Shown piece by piece: positions 36,810-44,019 of a stretch of 64,000 nucleotides of DNA; the first letter of the stretch is position 1; each line of letters opens with the position of its first letter. Source of the DNA: Acidobacteriota bacterium (GTDB lineage: Bacteria > Acidobacteriota > Terriglobia > Bryobacterales > Bryobacteraceae); NCBI GenBank assembly GCA_017304135.1, contig JAFLBB010000015.1, positions 22,594-86,593 on the forward strand, read 5' to 3'. The notes under the pieces are model-generated. The model was not told where the DNA came from and made no database searches. It worked only from the letters and a program-made list of their open reading frames with translations. Made by a program: the position numbers and the translations under genes.

Positions 36810-37613
36810 TCACCACAGATTGTAGTAGCCGTCCCGCTCGAGCAGTTCCAGAGGTCTGCCGAATAGTGCGCTCAAGTGTTCCGCCGAGAGGACCTCGCGC
36901 TTGGGGCCATCCATCACGACGCGCCCGTCTTTCATTAGCAGCACGCGCTCCACCTCCGGTACCAGGTCTGGCAGATGGTGTGTCACGATCACAAGCGTAA
37001 TGCCTGATTGGGCCAGCGCGCGCATCGTGTCGCGCAGATCGTGCATGGCCGCCAGATCGAGAGAGTTGGTCGGCTCGTCAAACACCAGAACAGCCGGGTC
37101 GTGCACCAGCGCGCGCCCGATCACGGCGCGTCGCGCCTCGCCGCTGGAGAGTTCCTCGAGGGGACGGTCGCGTAAATGGGCAATCTCCAGCCGCTCCATT
37201 ACGGCATCCGCTCTTGTCTCCATCACTTCTGTGATCTCGTGATAAGGCTGGATACCAACTGCTGAGTGAAAGCCCCCCAGCACGATCTCGCGCGCGGTGT
37301 ACTCGCGCGTGCACTGCTGAATGAGGTCGTTTGTGACAATGCCCAGCATGAGGCGCAGGTCATTCACATGCCAGCGATCCCGGCCGAGAATGCGCACACG
37401 TGTTCCTTCGAGGTACAGCGGATACAACTCTCTCGTGAGCATCTTGATCAGGGTCGACTTGCCGCAACCGTTCGGGCCAAGAATGGCCGTGTGGTGGCCG
37501 CGTTCGAGGCGCAGCGAAAAGCCGTCCAGCACCAGGCGCTCCCCGCGCATGACGCTGACCAGTTCCAGTTCTAAGAGTGGTTCACCGTTCGTCCGCGCAG
37601 AGCCGCTCGTCAT
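36810..37613 (-). CDS. ABC transporter ATP-binding protein, ModF-like soluble type
   Basis: This is about 267 aa from the ATG at 37613; the open frame continues to 37721 but that part is the tRNA gene. It has Walker A GPNGCGKST, signature LSSGEARR, Walker B VLVFDEPTNSLD and H-loop VTHH. The sequence resembles single-domain COG1119-type ATPases related to ModF, whose partner permeases are often unknown. It begins 28 nt after the 3' end of tRNA-Ala on the same strand with no visible promoter between, so the message probably arises by tRNA processing. Confidence 0.9.
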   Translation of the reverse strand: MTSGSARTNGEPLLELELVSVMRGERLVLDGFSLRLERGHHTAILGPNGCGKSTLIKMLTRELYPLYLEGTRVRILGRDRWHVNDLRLMLGIVTNDLIQQCTREYTAREIVLGGFHSAVGIQPYHEITEVMETRADAVMERLEIAHLRDRPLEELSSGEARRAVIGRALVHDPAVLVFDEPTNSLDLAAMHDLRDTMRALAQSGITLVIVTHHLPDLVPEVERVLLMKDGRVVMDGPKREVLSAEHLSALFGRPLELLERDGYYNLW

Positions 37614-37641
37614 CGCTGTTGAGGAAACCAGAGGAGGGAGT

Positions 37642-37717
37642 TGGTGGACCTGAAGGGATTCGAACCCTTGACCTCTTCCATGCCATGGAAGCGCGCTCCC
37701 AACTGCGCCACAGGCCC
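37642..37717 (-). tRNA. tRNA-Ala, anticodon GGC
   Basis: A 76-nt cloverleaf is encoded on the reverse strand. The 5' acceptor strand GGGCCTG pairs with the 3' strand ahead of an encoded CCA. The D-arm is GCGCAGTTGGGAGCGC, the anticodon stem CTTCC/GGAAG encloses the loop ATGGCAT (anticodon GGC, reading GCC), and the T-arm contains GGTTCGAATCC. The acceptor stem is GGGCCTG with CAGGTCC, one G-T pair included. It lies immediately upstream of the ABC ATPase gene, in the same orientation. Confidence 0.97.
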
Positions 37718-37749
37718 ACAAGCTACTTCACCAGTATATAACAAGAGGG

Positions 37750-38313
37750 ATGACAACTGAACAGGCCTGGGAAATTCTGACGGAGTTCACCCAGTCGGAA
37801 AGCCTCCTCAAGCACGCCCGAGCGGTCGCCGTCTGTATGGCCGCCTATGCCCGCAAACATGGCGCCGACGAGCAACTCTGGACCGTCACGGGGCTCCTGC
37901 ACGACTTCGACTGGGAGATCCACCCTACGCTGCCCGACCACCCCGTGAAGGGCGAGCCCATCCTGGCCCAACGCGGAGTGAGCGACGAAATCCGTCGCGC
38001 CATCCTCTCACACGCCGACTTCACCGGAGTGCCGCGCACCACCTCTCTTGAAAAGACCCTCTTCGCCTGCGATGAACTGGCCGGTTTTCTCACCGCCGTC
38101 AGCTACGTCCGGCCTACGCGCAGCATCCTCGATGTCGACGTGGCCGCGGTGAAGAAGAAGATGAAGGATAAGGCGTTCGCCCGAGCCGTCAGCCGGGATG
38201 ATATACGCAATGGCGCCGCTGAGTTGGGTGTGGAACTCGATGACCACATCGCCTTCTGTCTGGCTGCGATGCAGGAGAGGGCGGACGAATTGGGGCTGCG
38301 AGGATCTTCCTAG
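37750..38313 (+). CDS. HD-domain (HDIG-type) protein
   Basis: This is a 187-aa protein. The metal-binding HD pair appears in LLKHARAVAVCMAAYARKHG and TGLLHDFDWEIHP, with a later conserved His in AILSHADFTG. These are features of HD hydrolases, often phosphohydrolases acting on nucleotides. The length is typical of the small HDIG proteins annotated as metal-dependent phosphohydrolases. AAGAGGG is just before the ATG. It is divergent from the tRNA gene and has no obvious operon partner. Confidence 0.88.
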   Translation: MTTEQAWEILTEFTQSESLLKHARAVAVCMAAYARKHGADEQLWTVTGLLHDFDWEIHPTLPDHPVKGEPILAQRGVSDEIRRAILSHADFTGVPRTTSLEKTLFACDELAGFLTAVSYVRPTRSILDVDVAAVKKKMKDKAFARAVSRDDIRNGAAELGVELDDHIAFCLAAMQERADELGLRGSS

Positions 38314-38376
38314 GGTGCAAGTTTTACACGCTATCCGCAGGCCTGCGCCCTACTGTTGCCACGGTTACAGTGTTGG

Positions 38377-38613
38377 ATGCTGGATTGCTACGACACCAGT
38401 AACGAGGTGTACACGGTGCTTTGGCTGGCCGTCACAATCACGCTTCTCCTCTGGATGCTGGGGGGAGCCTCCACCGCATGGGAGGGGATGCTCATCCACC
38501 TCCTGCTGATTGCGGCACTCGCCATGATGCTGGCAGCCATCCTGCATGGTGGCCGCGGTGCGCTCGATGGCTTCGTTAGCGCTTGTCTCCGGCGGACAGC
38601 GCGGCGCCGATAA
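38377..38613 (+). CDS. Small membrane protein, lmo0937-like
   Basis: This is 78 aa from the ATG at 38377. Two hydrophobic helices (LWLAVTITLLLWMLGG and IHLLLIAALAMMLAAIL) surround the GG-x-LIHLLL pattern seen in the tiny lmo0937/DUF5670 family of stress-associated membrane proteins. Family members are about 50 aa; the extra N- and C-terminal residues here are unremarkable. TACAGT ends 5 nt before the ATG, suggesting a leaderless transcript. The last 38 nt overlap the end of the convergent membrane-protein gene. Its role is unknown. Confidence 0.65.
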   Translation: MLDCYDTSNEVYTVLWLAVTITLLLWMLGGASTAWEGMLIHLLLIAALAMMLAAILHGGRGALDGFVSACLRRTARRR

Positions 38614-38968
38614 AGGCCACAATCGCCCCTCCGAAGAAGTAGAGGATCCATTGGAAGTCTTCCCAGTCGCTATAGGTGTAGTCGCCCCAGAAGAAGCCGC
38701 GGAACATGAGCACCACGGCGGCGAGCGCCCACAGCACAAACGGCGGACGGAAATTTTTCAAGGCCGACAGTGCCACTGTCAGCAAAGCAATCAGTCCCAG
38801 GCCAATGGCCCACAGGGGTTGCGACTCAGCTTCACCAGGCAGTGCGGGAGTGTAAAACGCCGTTGACGGCGACATCTTGCCCACCACGCCGATGCCCAAC
38901 AGGAACAAACCAAGTAGAGTGTGGTAACCGTAGCTGAGTACGCGCAGAATCAGAACGAGGAAGCGCAC
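38576..38968 (-). CDS. Small integral membrane protein of unknown function
   Basis: This is 130 aa from a GTG start with AGGAG 9-10 nt upstream and TACAAT as a likely -10 (reverse of plus 38998-39003). Four hydrophobic segments are visible (residues 3-27, 52-67, 74-92, 107-124), with an aromatic loop GDYTYSDWEDFQWILYF. The final residues are SAGDKR. No family is recognised. It converges with and slightly overlaps the lmo0937-like gene. Confidence 0.75.
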   Translation of the reverse strand: MRFLVLILRVLSYGYHTLLGLFLLGIGVVGKMSPSTAFYTPALPGEAESQPLWAIGLGLIALLTVALSALKNFRPPFVLWALAAVVLMFRGFFWGDYTYSDWEDFQWILYFFGGAIVAFIGAALSAGDKR

Positions 38969-39027
38969 GGGTTCAAGTCTCCTAAAGAACCCCTCATTGT
39001 ACCAACATCGGAAAGGAGCACCACTTG

Positions 39028-40113
39028 GTGAAGCAAAAATTGCGAGTGGCCCTCATCGGCCAGGGATTCATGGGCCGGGCCCACTCCAACGCCTGGCGTC
39101 AGGCGGGCCGCTTTTTCGATCTGCCCTACGAGATCGAAACGCAGGTCCTCTGCGGCCGCAACGCCGAAGGACTTGCCAAAATGGCTTCCACCTGGGGCTG
39201 GCATGAAACCTCCACCGACTGGGTCACCGTTGTCACTCGTCCCGACGTGGATGTGGTCGACATCGCCGTGCCCAACGTCCTCCACGCCGAAATGGCGATG
39301 ACAGCGGCGGCAGCCGGGAAAATCGTTCTCTGCGAGAAACCGCTTGCCGTCTCCGCCGAAGAATCCGCGCGCATGGAAGCGGCAGTCCGCGGCCGCCCCA
39401 GTATGGTCTGGTTCAACTACCGCCGCGTGCCCGCTGTCTCGCTCGCTAAGCGAATGATCGACGAGGGGCGTCTCGGCCGTGTGTTCCACTACCGCGCTCA
39501 GTATCTCCAGGAATGGGGAAACGATCCGACACGCCCGCCTAACTGGAAGACCTCGCGCGCCGGCGCCGGTTCCGGTGTTGTCGGCGACCTGATGACACAC
39601 TCCCTCGACCTCGCCCTCTGGCTCAACGGCCCCCTGCGCGAAGTGATGGCCATGCAACATACCTTCGCTACCGGTCGCGACATCGACGACGCCACGCTGG
39701 TCATGGCCCGCTTTGCCAACGGATCCCTTGGCAGCTTCGAAGCGACGCGCTATGCCACCGGATGCCGCAACCGCAACGCGTTCGAGATTCACGGCGAACG
39801 CGGCGCCCTTGGTTTCGATCTCGAGGACCTCACCCGCCTGCGCTGGTTTGACGCCACCGAGCCTCGCGATCTGCAAGCCGAAAAGAAGATCTTCGTCGGC
39901 GCCGCCAGCCATCCGTATGCCGGAAACTTCTGGAAGCTCGGCCACGTCTCAGGCTATGAGCACACCTTCATTGCCGCCCTCGGCGACTTCCTGGTCGCTT
40001 TGTCGCGTGGCGAGCGGTTCGAACCCGGCTTCGCCGAGGGGCATCGCGTGCAACTGGCTGTTCGGGCCATTGAAGAGTCAGCGAATCGCGGCGGCTGGGT
40101 GTCGGTCGAATAA
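39028..40113 (+). CDS. Gfo/Idh/MocA-family oxidoreductase (cytoplasmic)
   Basis: This is about 361 aa from a GTG at 39028; a TTG at 39025 is equally placed. AAGGAG lies 6-9 nt upstream. The NAD-binding start RVALIGQGFMGRAHSNAW and the conserved VLCEKPLAVSAEE (EKP lysine) are clear. The substrate domain has the GSGVVGDLMTHSLDLALWL segment with the usual G-D-x-x-x-H pattern. Unlike the protein at 21771 it lacks an export signal. It probably oxidises or epimerises a sugar or polyol. It stands alone and the substrate cannot be deduced. Confidence 0.92.
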   Translation: MKQKLRVALIGQGFMGRAHSNAWRQAGRFFDLPYEIETQVLCGRNAEGLAKMASTWGWHETSTDWVTVVTRPDVDVVDIAVPNVLHAEMAMTAAAAGKIVLCEKPLAVSAEESARMEAAVRGRPSMVWFNYRRVPAVSLAKRMIDEGRLGRVFHYRAQYLQEWGNDPTRPPNWKTSRAGAGSGVVGDLMTHSLDLALWLNGPLREVMAMQHTFATGRDIDDATLVMARFANGSLGSFEATRYATGCRNRNAFEIHGERGALGFDLEDLTRLRWFDATEPRDLQAEKKIFVGAASHPYAGNFWKLGHVSGYEHTFIAALGDFLVALSRGERFEPGFAEGHRVQLAVRAIEESANRGGWVSVE

Positions 40114-40136
40114 CGTGAGTAAAATCAAGTACACCC

Positions 40137-40817
40137 ATGTTTAGCGTTGAATGCCCGAAGTGCAAAAACGAGATTCCGCTCGGAATGACGGATTGCCCCG
40201 TGTGTGCGGCCAAGGAGGCCGCCGGTGACTCGCAGGCCGCCATGGCCCCGGTAGCGCCCGTGGCGATGCCCGCTTCCGCGCCCATCGTGCCCATGCCGCG
40301 GCCCGCCGCTTACCCACAGGCCCAACCCAAAGCCGGCCTTCCCTCCTGGCTGGTTGCGGTTGGCGTGGCGGCGCTCCTCGTGCTTGTCCTTGCCGGCGGC
40401 TATCTCGTCTTGCTGCCCAAAATGCGCAACGGACAAGCCGCGGCCACTCCTCAGGCGGCTCCCGCTATCACCATGGAGTCACCGCAAGCGGCGCAGCCCG
40501 CAGCCGCTCCCCCAGCCTCTTCCGGCTCACGGCTGGGCAAGTACATCGAGGTGGTCGGCATCCGCATCGTCGAGGAGAACAAAAGGACCATGGTCAAGTT
40601 CCTCATCGTCAACCACGCCGCCGCCGAACTGGCCGACGTGAACGGCATGGTGGAAATTCATCCCTCCAAGGGGGGAGCCATGGTCGGCCGCGTTGAGGTG
40701 AAGATCCCCTCGATGGAACCCTACGAGTCGCGTGAATTCAACGCGTCGCTGAATACGAACCTGCGGGCGTACGAGATCCCTGACTGGCAGTTCCTGCGCG
40801 GCCAGTTCGTGGAATAG
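40137..40817 (+). CDS. Zinc-ribbon protein with one membrane helix
   Basis: This is a 226-aa protein. The N-terminal zinc ribbon has two CxxC knuckles, CPKC at residues 6-9 and CPVC at 21-24. A Pro/Ala-rich linker leads to one membrane helix at about residues 75-98 (LVAVGVAALLVLVLAGGYLVL). A second Ala/Pro linker precedes an extracytoplasmic beta-rich domain (YIEVVGIRIVEENKRTMVKFLIVNHA). Such layouts occur in acidobacterial membrane proteins of unknown role. TAAAAT ends 11 nt before the ATG. The last 80 nt overlap the convergent SRPBCC gene. Confidence 0.8.
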   Translation: MFSVECPKCKNEIPLGMTDCPVCAAKEAAGDSQAAMAPVAPVAMPASAPIVPMPRPAAYPQAQPKAGLPSWLVAVGVAALLVLVLAGGYLVLLPKMRNGQAAATPQAAPAITMESPQAAQPAAAPPASSGSRLGKYIEVVGIRIVEENKRTMVKFLIVNHAAAELADVNGMVEIHPSKGGAMVGRVEVKIPSMEPYESREFNASLNTNLRAYEIPDWQFLRGQFVE

Positions 40818-41334
40818 TCACGTCGAACTCGGTCGTTTCGGCCCGCTCCACTGTCGGCTCCGGCATTTCGATCACCTTGCCCAGCAGCGGCGCTAGAGCA
40901 CGTTGCCGGAAACCGAAGATGCCCTTCAACTGCCGGCCTACCATCGCCGCATGAGCCGCTCTACCGAGTGGCCCCAGGGGCAAGACGTAGCGAACCTGGT
41001 CCACAATCCGAGTTCCCCGGGCCGTCTCCTCAAAGGTGTGAAGGTGCCTCCATACGGTGTATGGCCCCTTCATCTGCTCATCGACGAAAGCGTGGGGCGC
41101 CTCATACTCACTGATGAGCGTCCGCCAGCTCATCGGCAGCCCCGTCCAGCGGATGGAATAGTCAATCAATGCTCCGCGGCGCATCTCCACGTCAGGCGTC
41201 ATCACCCGGAAGTTCAGCCAGGGCGGCGTGATCTTGGCCAGGTTGTACGGGTTCTCAAACACGCGAAACACATCGACTAGCTTGGCTTCGGCCACCATGT
41301 TGCAGCGCAGAACGAAACAAGGACGATTCAGCAT
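40738..41334 (-). CDS. SRPBCC-family (START/cyclase-like) protein
   Basis: This is 198 aa from the ATG at 41334, with AAAGGAG a few bases upstream. The fold's hallmarks are the N-terminal strand after ENPYNLAKITPPWLNF, the TPDVEMRRGALIDYSIRWTGLPMSW sheet and the C-terminal helix LGRAAHAAMVGRQLKGIF. Members bind hydrophobic ligands; this subgroup resembles ligand-binding or coenzyme Q-binding-like proteins. Residues after about 160 are low complexity and antisense to the zinc-ribbon gene's end, probably a non-essential tail. It starts 9 nt after the TPR membrane protein's stop. Confidence 0.85.
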   Translation of the reverse strand: MLNRPCFVLRCNMVAEAKLVDVFRVFENPYNLAKITPPWLNFRVMTPDVEMRRGALIDYSIRWTGLPMSWRTLISEYEAPHAFVDEQMKGPYTVWRHLHTFEETARGTRIVDQVRYVLPLGPLGRAAHAAMVGRQLKGIFGFRQRALAPLLGKVIEMPEPTVERAETTEFDVTIPRTGRAGTASQGSRTPAGSYSATR

Positions 41335-41343
41335 GCCACTCCT

Positions 41344-42828
41344 TTAACGCCGGCAGGGAGTATCCACACTGAGGCCCAGTTTCCAAAGATTTTCGCGGGC
41401 AGGCGCCAGACATGGGTCCAAGGCAAGGGCGCGGCGGAAATCGCGCTCGGCATGGCCGTGAATGCCCAACGCCTGCAACGCCACGCCGCGGTTGTTGTGC
41501 GCCATTGCGCTGCCCGGCTCGATAGCCAGCGCCCGTCCATACTCGTTGAGGGCATCGCCGGGGCGTTGAATCTGCATGAACACTCTCCCCAACTCGGATG
41601 CCACCGCCGCATCGTTGGGCGCAATCTTTTTGGCCTCTTCCAACAGCGCGAGCGCCTCCAGCGGTGCTCTCAACCGCGACAACTGGATGCGCGGCCTCAC
41701 AGCCTCCGGCGCCGCGCGCATGGCGTCCTCCCACAGTCCCTCCTGCGAACGCCACACGTCCACGCGCACATAACTCAGCATGCCCAACACCACCGCGCCT
41801 GCCCACAACAGCCGGGGAAAATCGGTGCGTCTCAGCAGCAAACCCGTCGCTGAGGCCAGCGCCACCATCGGCAAGTACACACGGCGGTCCGCCGCCAAGT
41901 CCATCGCCGGGAAGATGCTTGAGGTCGGCGCAATCAGCGCTAGCGCTCCAAGGAACCAGAAGCCCGCTCCCGCTTTCCTGAAATAGCGCAAGGAAATCAA
42001 CGCGAGAGCCACGATACCCGCCCACGCCAGAAACGCCAGCCCCCCGGTTTCGATCCTCAGGCCGGGCTCAAAACTGAAACCGGTGGGAATCACCAGCAGT
42101 CTCAAGTAGCTCCACAACGAGATGCCCTGCGTGAGAAAGTACTCCGCCATCCCCACGCCGCTTTGTGCGCCGGCTCCAGAACCGGGAATGGCCGCCGCCA
42201 GCCAAGCCACTCGCCCCACGGCGGCCAGCGACAGCGCGAACATTGCCACGATCGGCGCCCGCTCGCCGCGCTCACGGTTTGTGGAAAGGTGGAGCAGCAA
42301 AAGGAACGCCGGAAACGCCGCGCATTCCTCCTTCGACAGCAACGCCAGTGCAAAGGACGCCACGGCTGGCCAGCGCCGCCCCGCGATCCACAGGCGTAGC
42401 GCCAGCAGGCAGAACAACGTCGCCAGCAAAATCCCTCGCGCATAGATGTAGGCCACCGCCTCGGTCTGAATCGGATGCAGTGCGAAAAAGAAGGCCGCAA
42501 ACCACGAGGCGCGCCCTGGCAGCAGTGCCTGAAAGCTCGTCCAGATGAGGAGTGCGTTAAATAGATGCAGCGCCAGGTTCACCGCATGCCAGGACATCGG
42601 CGATGCGCCTGACAGTTGGTAGTTCGCCCAAAACGTGAACCAAACCAGCGGCCGCGACTGCTCCCAACGAAAGCACTCCAGCCAGCCCGAGGGTGAGGGG
42701 ATGGCCTGATCCAGCAGCAGCGCGTAATCGTCGTAGTGGAAGGGCGCCGCCAGCACGCCCCAAAATACAGCCAGGACGGAGGCGGCCAAGAGGATCCAGG
42801 GGCGCAATGCTACTATGTTAGCTTTCAT
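41344..42828 (-). CDS. Multispanning membrane protein with C-terminal TPR repeats
   Basis: This is about 494 aa from MKANIVALRPWILLAASVLAV (ATG 42828). About ten membrane helices are present, with a luminal-type first loop FHYDDYALLLDQAIPSPSGW containing DD, as in GT-C enzymes. Two or more TPR units follow at residues 405-480 (AVASELGRVFMQIQRPGDALNEYGRALAI; AHNNRGVALQALGIHGHAERDFRRALAL). The combination matches O-mannosyl/PMT-like TPR proteins widespread in Acidobacteria and Planctomycetes, presumed to be glycosyltransferases. Its ATG overlaps the nth ATG in opposite orientation. Confidence 0.85.
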   Translation of the reverse strand: MKANIVALRPWILLAASVLAVFWGVLAAPFHYDDYALLLDQAIPSPSGWLECFRWEQSRPLVWFTFWANYQLSGASPMSWHAVNLALHLFNALLIWTSFQALLPGRASWFAAFFFALHPIQTEAVAYIYARGILLATLFCLLALRLWIAGRRWPAVASFALALLSKEECAAFPAFLLLLHLSTNRERGERAPIVAMFALSLAAVGRVAWLAAAIPGSGAGAQSGVGMAEYFLTQGISLWSYLRLLVIPTGFSFEPGLRIETGGLAFLAWAGIVALALISLRYFRKAGAGFWFLGALALIAPTSSIFPAMDLAADRRVYLPMVALASATGLLLRRTDFPRLLWAGAVVLGMLSYVRVDVWRSQEGLWEDAMRAAPEAVRPRIQLSRLRAPLEALALLEEAKKIAPNDAAVASELGRVFMQIQRPGDALNEYGRALAIEPGSAMAHNNRGVALQALGIHGHAERDFRRALALDPCLAPARENLWKLGLSVDTPCRR

Positions 42829-43495
42829 GCGGCCCACGCGTCCCAAGACCGCGGCAGAGCGTAAAGCCCGTATGACGCGGATACTGCAGTTGCTCGACGA
42901 GCACTATCCCAACGTCACCTGCGAGCTTGATCACCAGAGCGCCTGGCAGTTGCTCGTTGCCACCATCCTCTCGGCCCAGTGCACCGACAAGCGCGTGAAT
43001 ATGGTCACCCCCGCACTCTTCCGCCGCTACCCTACCGTCACTGACCTCGCTCACGCCCACCCCGCCGAGGTGAGCGGCCTCATCCGCACCACCGGCTTCT
43101 TCAACAACAAGACGAAAAATATCATCGGCGCCGCCAGGAAACTCCTCGCCGATCACAACGGCGAGGTGCCCCGCACGATGGAGGAACTCCTCCAGGTCCC
43201 CGGCGCGGCCCGCAAAACCGCTAACGTCGTCCTCGGAACCGTCTACGGCATCGCCAGCGGCGTCGTCGTCGACACCCACGTCCAACGCATCTCGCAACGA
43301 CTCGACCTCACCAGGGAGACCACCCCCGAAAAAATCGAACGCGACCTCATCAAGACTCTCCCTCAGGACAAGTGGATCCTCTTCTCCCACCAGCTCATCC
43401 ACCACGGCCGCCGCATCTGCGATGCCCGCAAGCCCAAGTGCGCAGAGTGCCCACTCGATTCGCTCTGTTACGCCAAGGACAAGGTGGCCGCATGA
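42827..43495 (+). CDS. nth: Endonuclease III
   Basis: This is a 222-aa protein. The helix-hairpin-helix is LLQVPGAARKTANVVLG with the catalytic Lys; the usual GVG has become GAA. The catalytic Asp is in VVVDTHVQR. The 4Fe-4S ligands follow the C-x6-C-x2-C-x5-C spacing in ICDARKPKCAECPLDSLC. It removes oxidised pyrimidines and cleaves the abasic site in base excision repair. The ATG at 42827 overlaps the divergent gene's ATG, and TATGTT ends 7 nt upstream, suggesting leaderless expression. The lipoprotein gene's ATG overlaps its stop (ATGA). Confidence 0.96.
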   Translation: MRPTRPKTAAERKARMTRILQLLDEHYPNVTCELDHQSAWQLLVATILSAQCTDKRVNMVTPALFRRYPTVTDLAHAHPAEVSGLIRTTGFFNNKTKNIIGAARKLLADHNGEVPRTMEELLQVPGAARKTANVVLGTVYGIASGVVVDTHVQRISQRLDLTRETTPEKIERDLIKTLPQDKWILFSHQLIHHGRRICDARKPKCAECPLDSLCYAKDKVAA

Positions 43496-44013
43496 GAGCC
43501 CTCGCCGCTGTGCTCCTGGTCCTGCTCTACGGTTGCACGAAGATTCCCGACTCCTACGCGCCGCCCGTCCAGCGCCACCCCGTCGCCGGCCCCGACACCT
43601 CGCGCCTCAAGCACTTCATCGCGATGAATGATCCCGCCGCCGAGGACCACTTCCTCGCCGGCATCGGTCCTCTCGAAAGCGGTTCCTGGCGCTGGACGCG
43701 TCAGAACCCGACCCTCCGCTTCGTCGTCCCCACCCCGAACGGCCTCAAGTTCAGCGCCGACTTCTCTCTTTCCTCCGACACGATGAAGGACACCGGCCCC
43801 ATCACCATCACCTATTTCGTGAATGGCCGCACGCTCGACACCGTCCGCTACGAGCAGCCCGGAGGTCAACACTTCGAAATGGCTGTTCCCCCTGAATGGC
43901 TCGCCGGCAGTGAAGACGTCGTCGTGAAACTTGCCCTCGACAAGGTGTACGTGGCCCCCGCCGACGGCGCCCAACTCGGCGTCACCCTCGTCCGCGCCGG
44001 CTTCACCGAATAA
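43492..44013 (+). CDS. Putative lipoprotein of unknown function
   Basis: This is a 173-aa protein that begins inside the nth stop (ATGA overlap). The signal peptide ends in the lipobox LLYGC (Cys at about residue 15), predicting lipid anchoring. The mature domain is beta-rich (RFVVPTPNGLKFSADFSL, GPITITYFVNGRTLDTVRYEQPG), resembling a small carbohydrate-binding-like or C2-like sandwich, but no family is certain. It is 6 nt upstream of a large membrane glycosyltransferase-like gene, so it may contribute to envelope glycan work. Confidence 0.78.
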   Translation: MRALAAVLLVLLYGCTKIPDSYAPPVQRHPVAGPDTSRLKHFIAMNDPAAEDHFLAGIGPLESGSWRWTRQNPTLRFVVPTPNGLKFSADFSLSSDTMKDTGPITITYFVNGRTLDTVRYEQPGGQHFEMAVPPEWLAGSEDVVVKLALDKVYVAPADGAQLGVTLVRAGFTE

Positions 44014-44019
44014 CCGCCG

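Noticed and set aside
37614..37721. N-terminal extension of the ABC ATPase to 37721
   Set aside because: The extension is a translation of the tRNA-Ala gene; the ATG at 37613 gives the normal family start.
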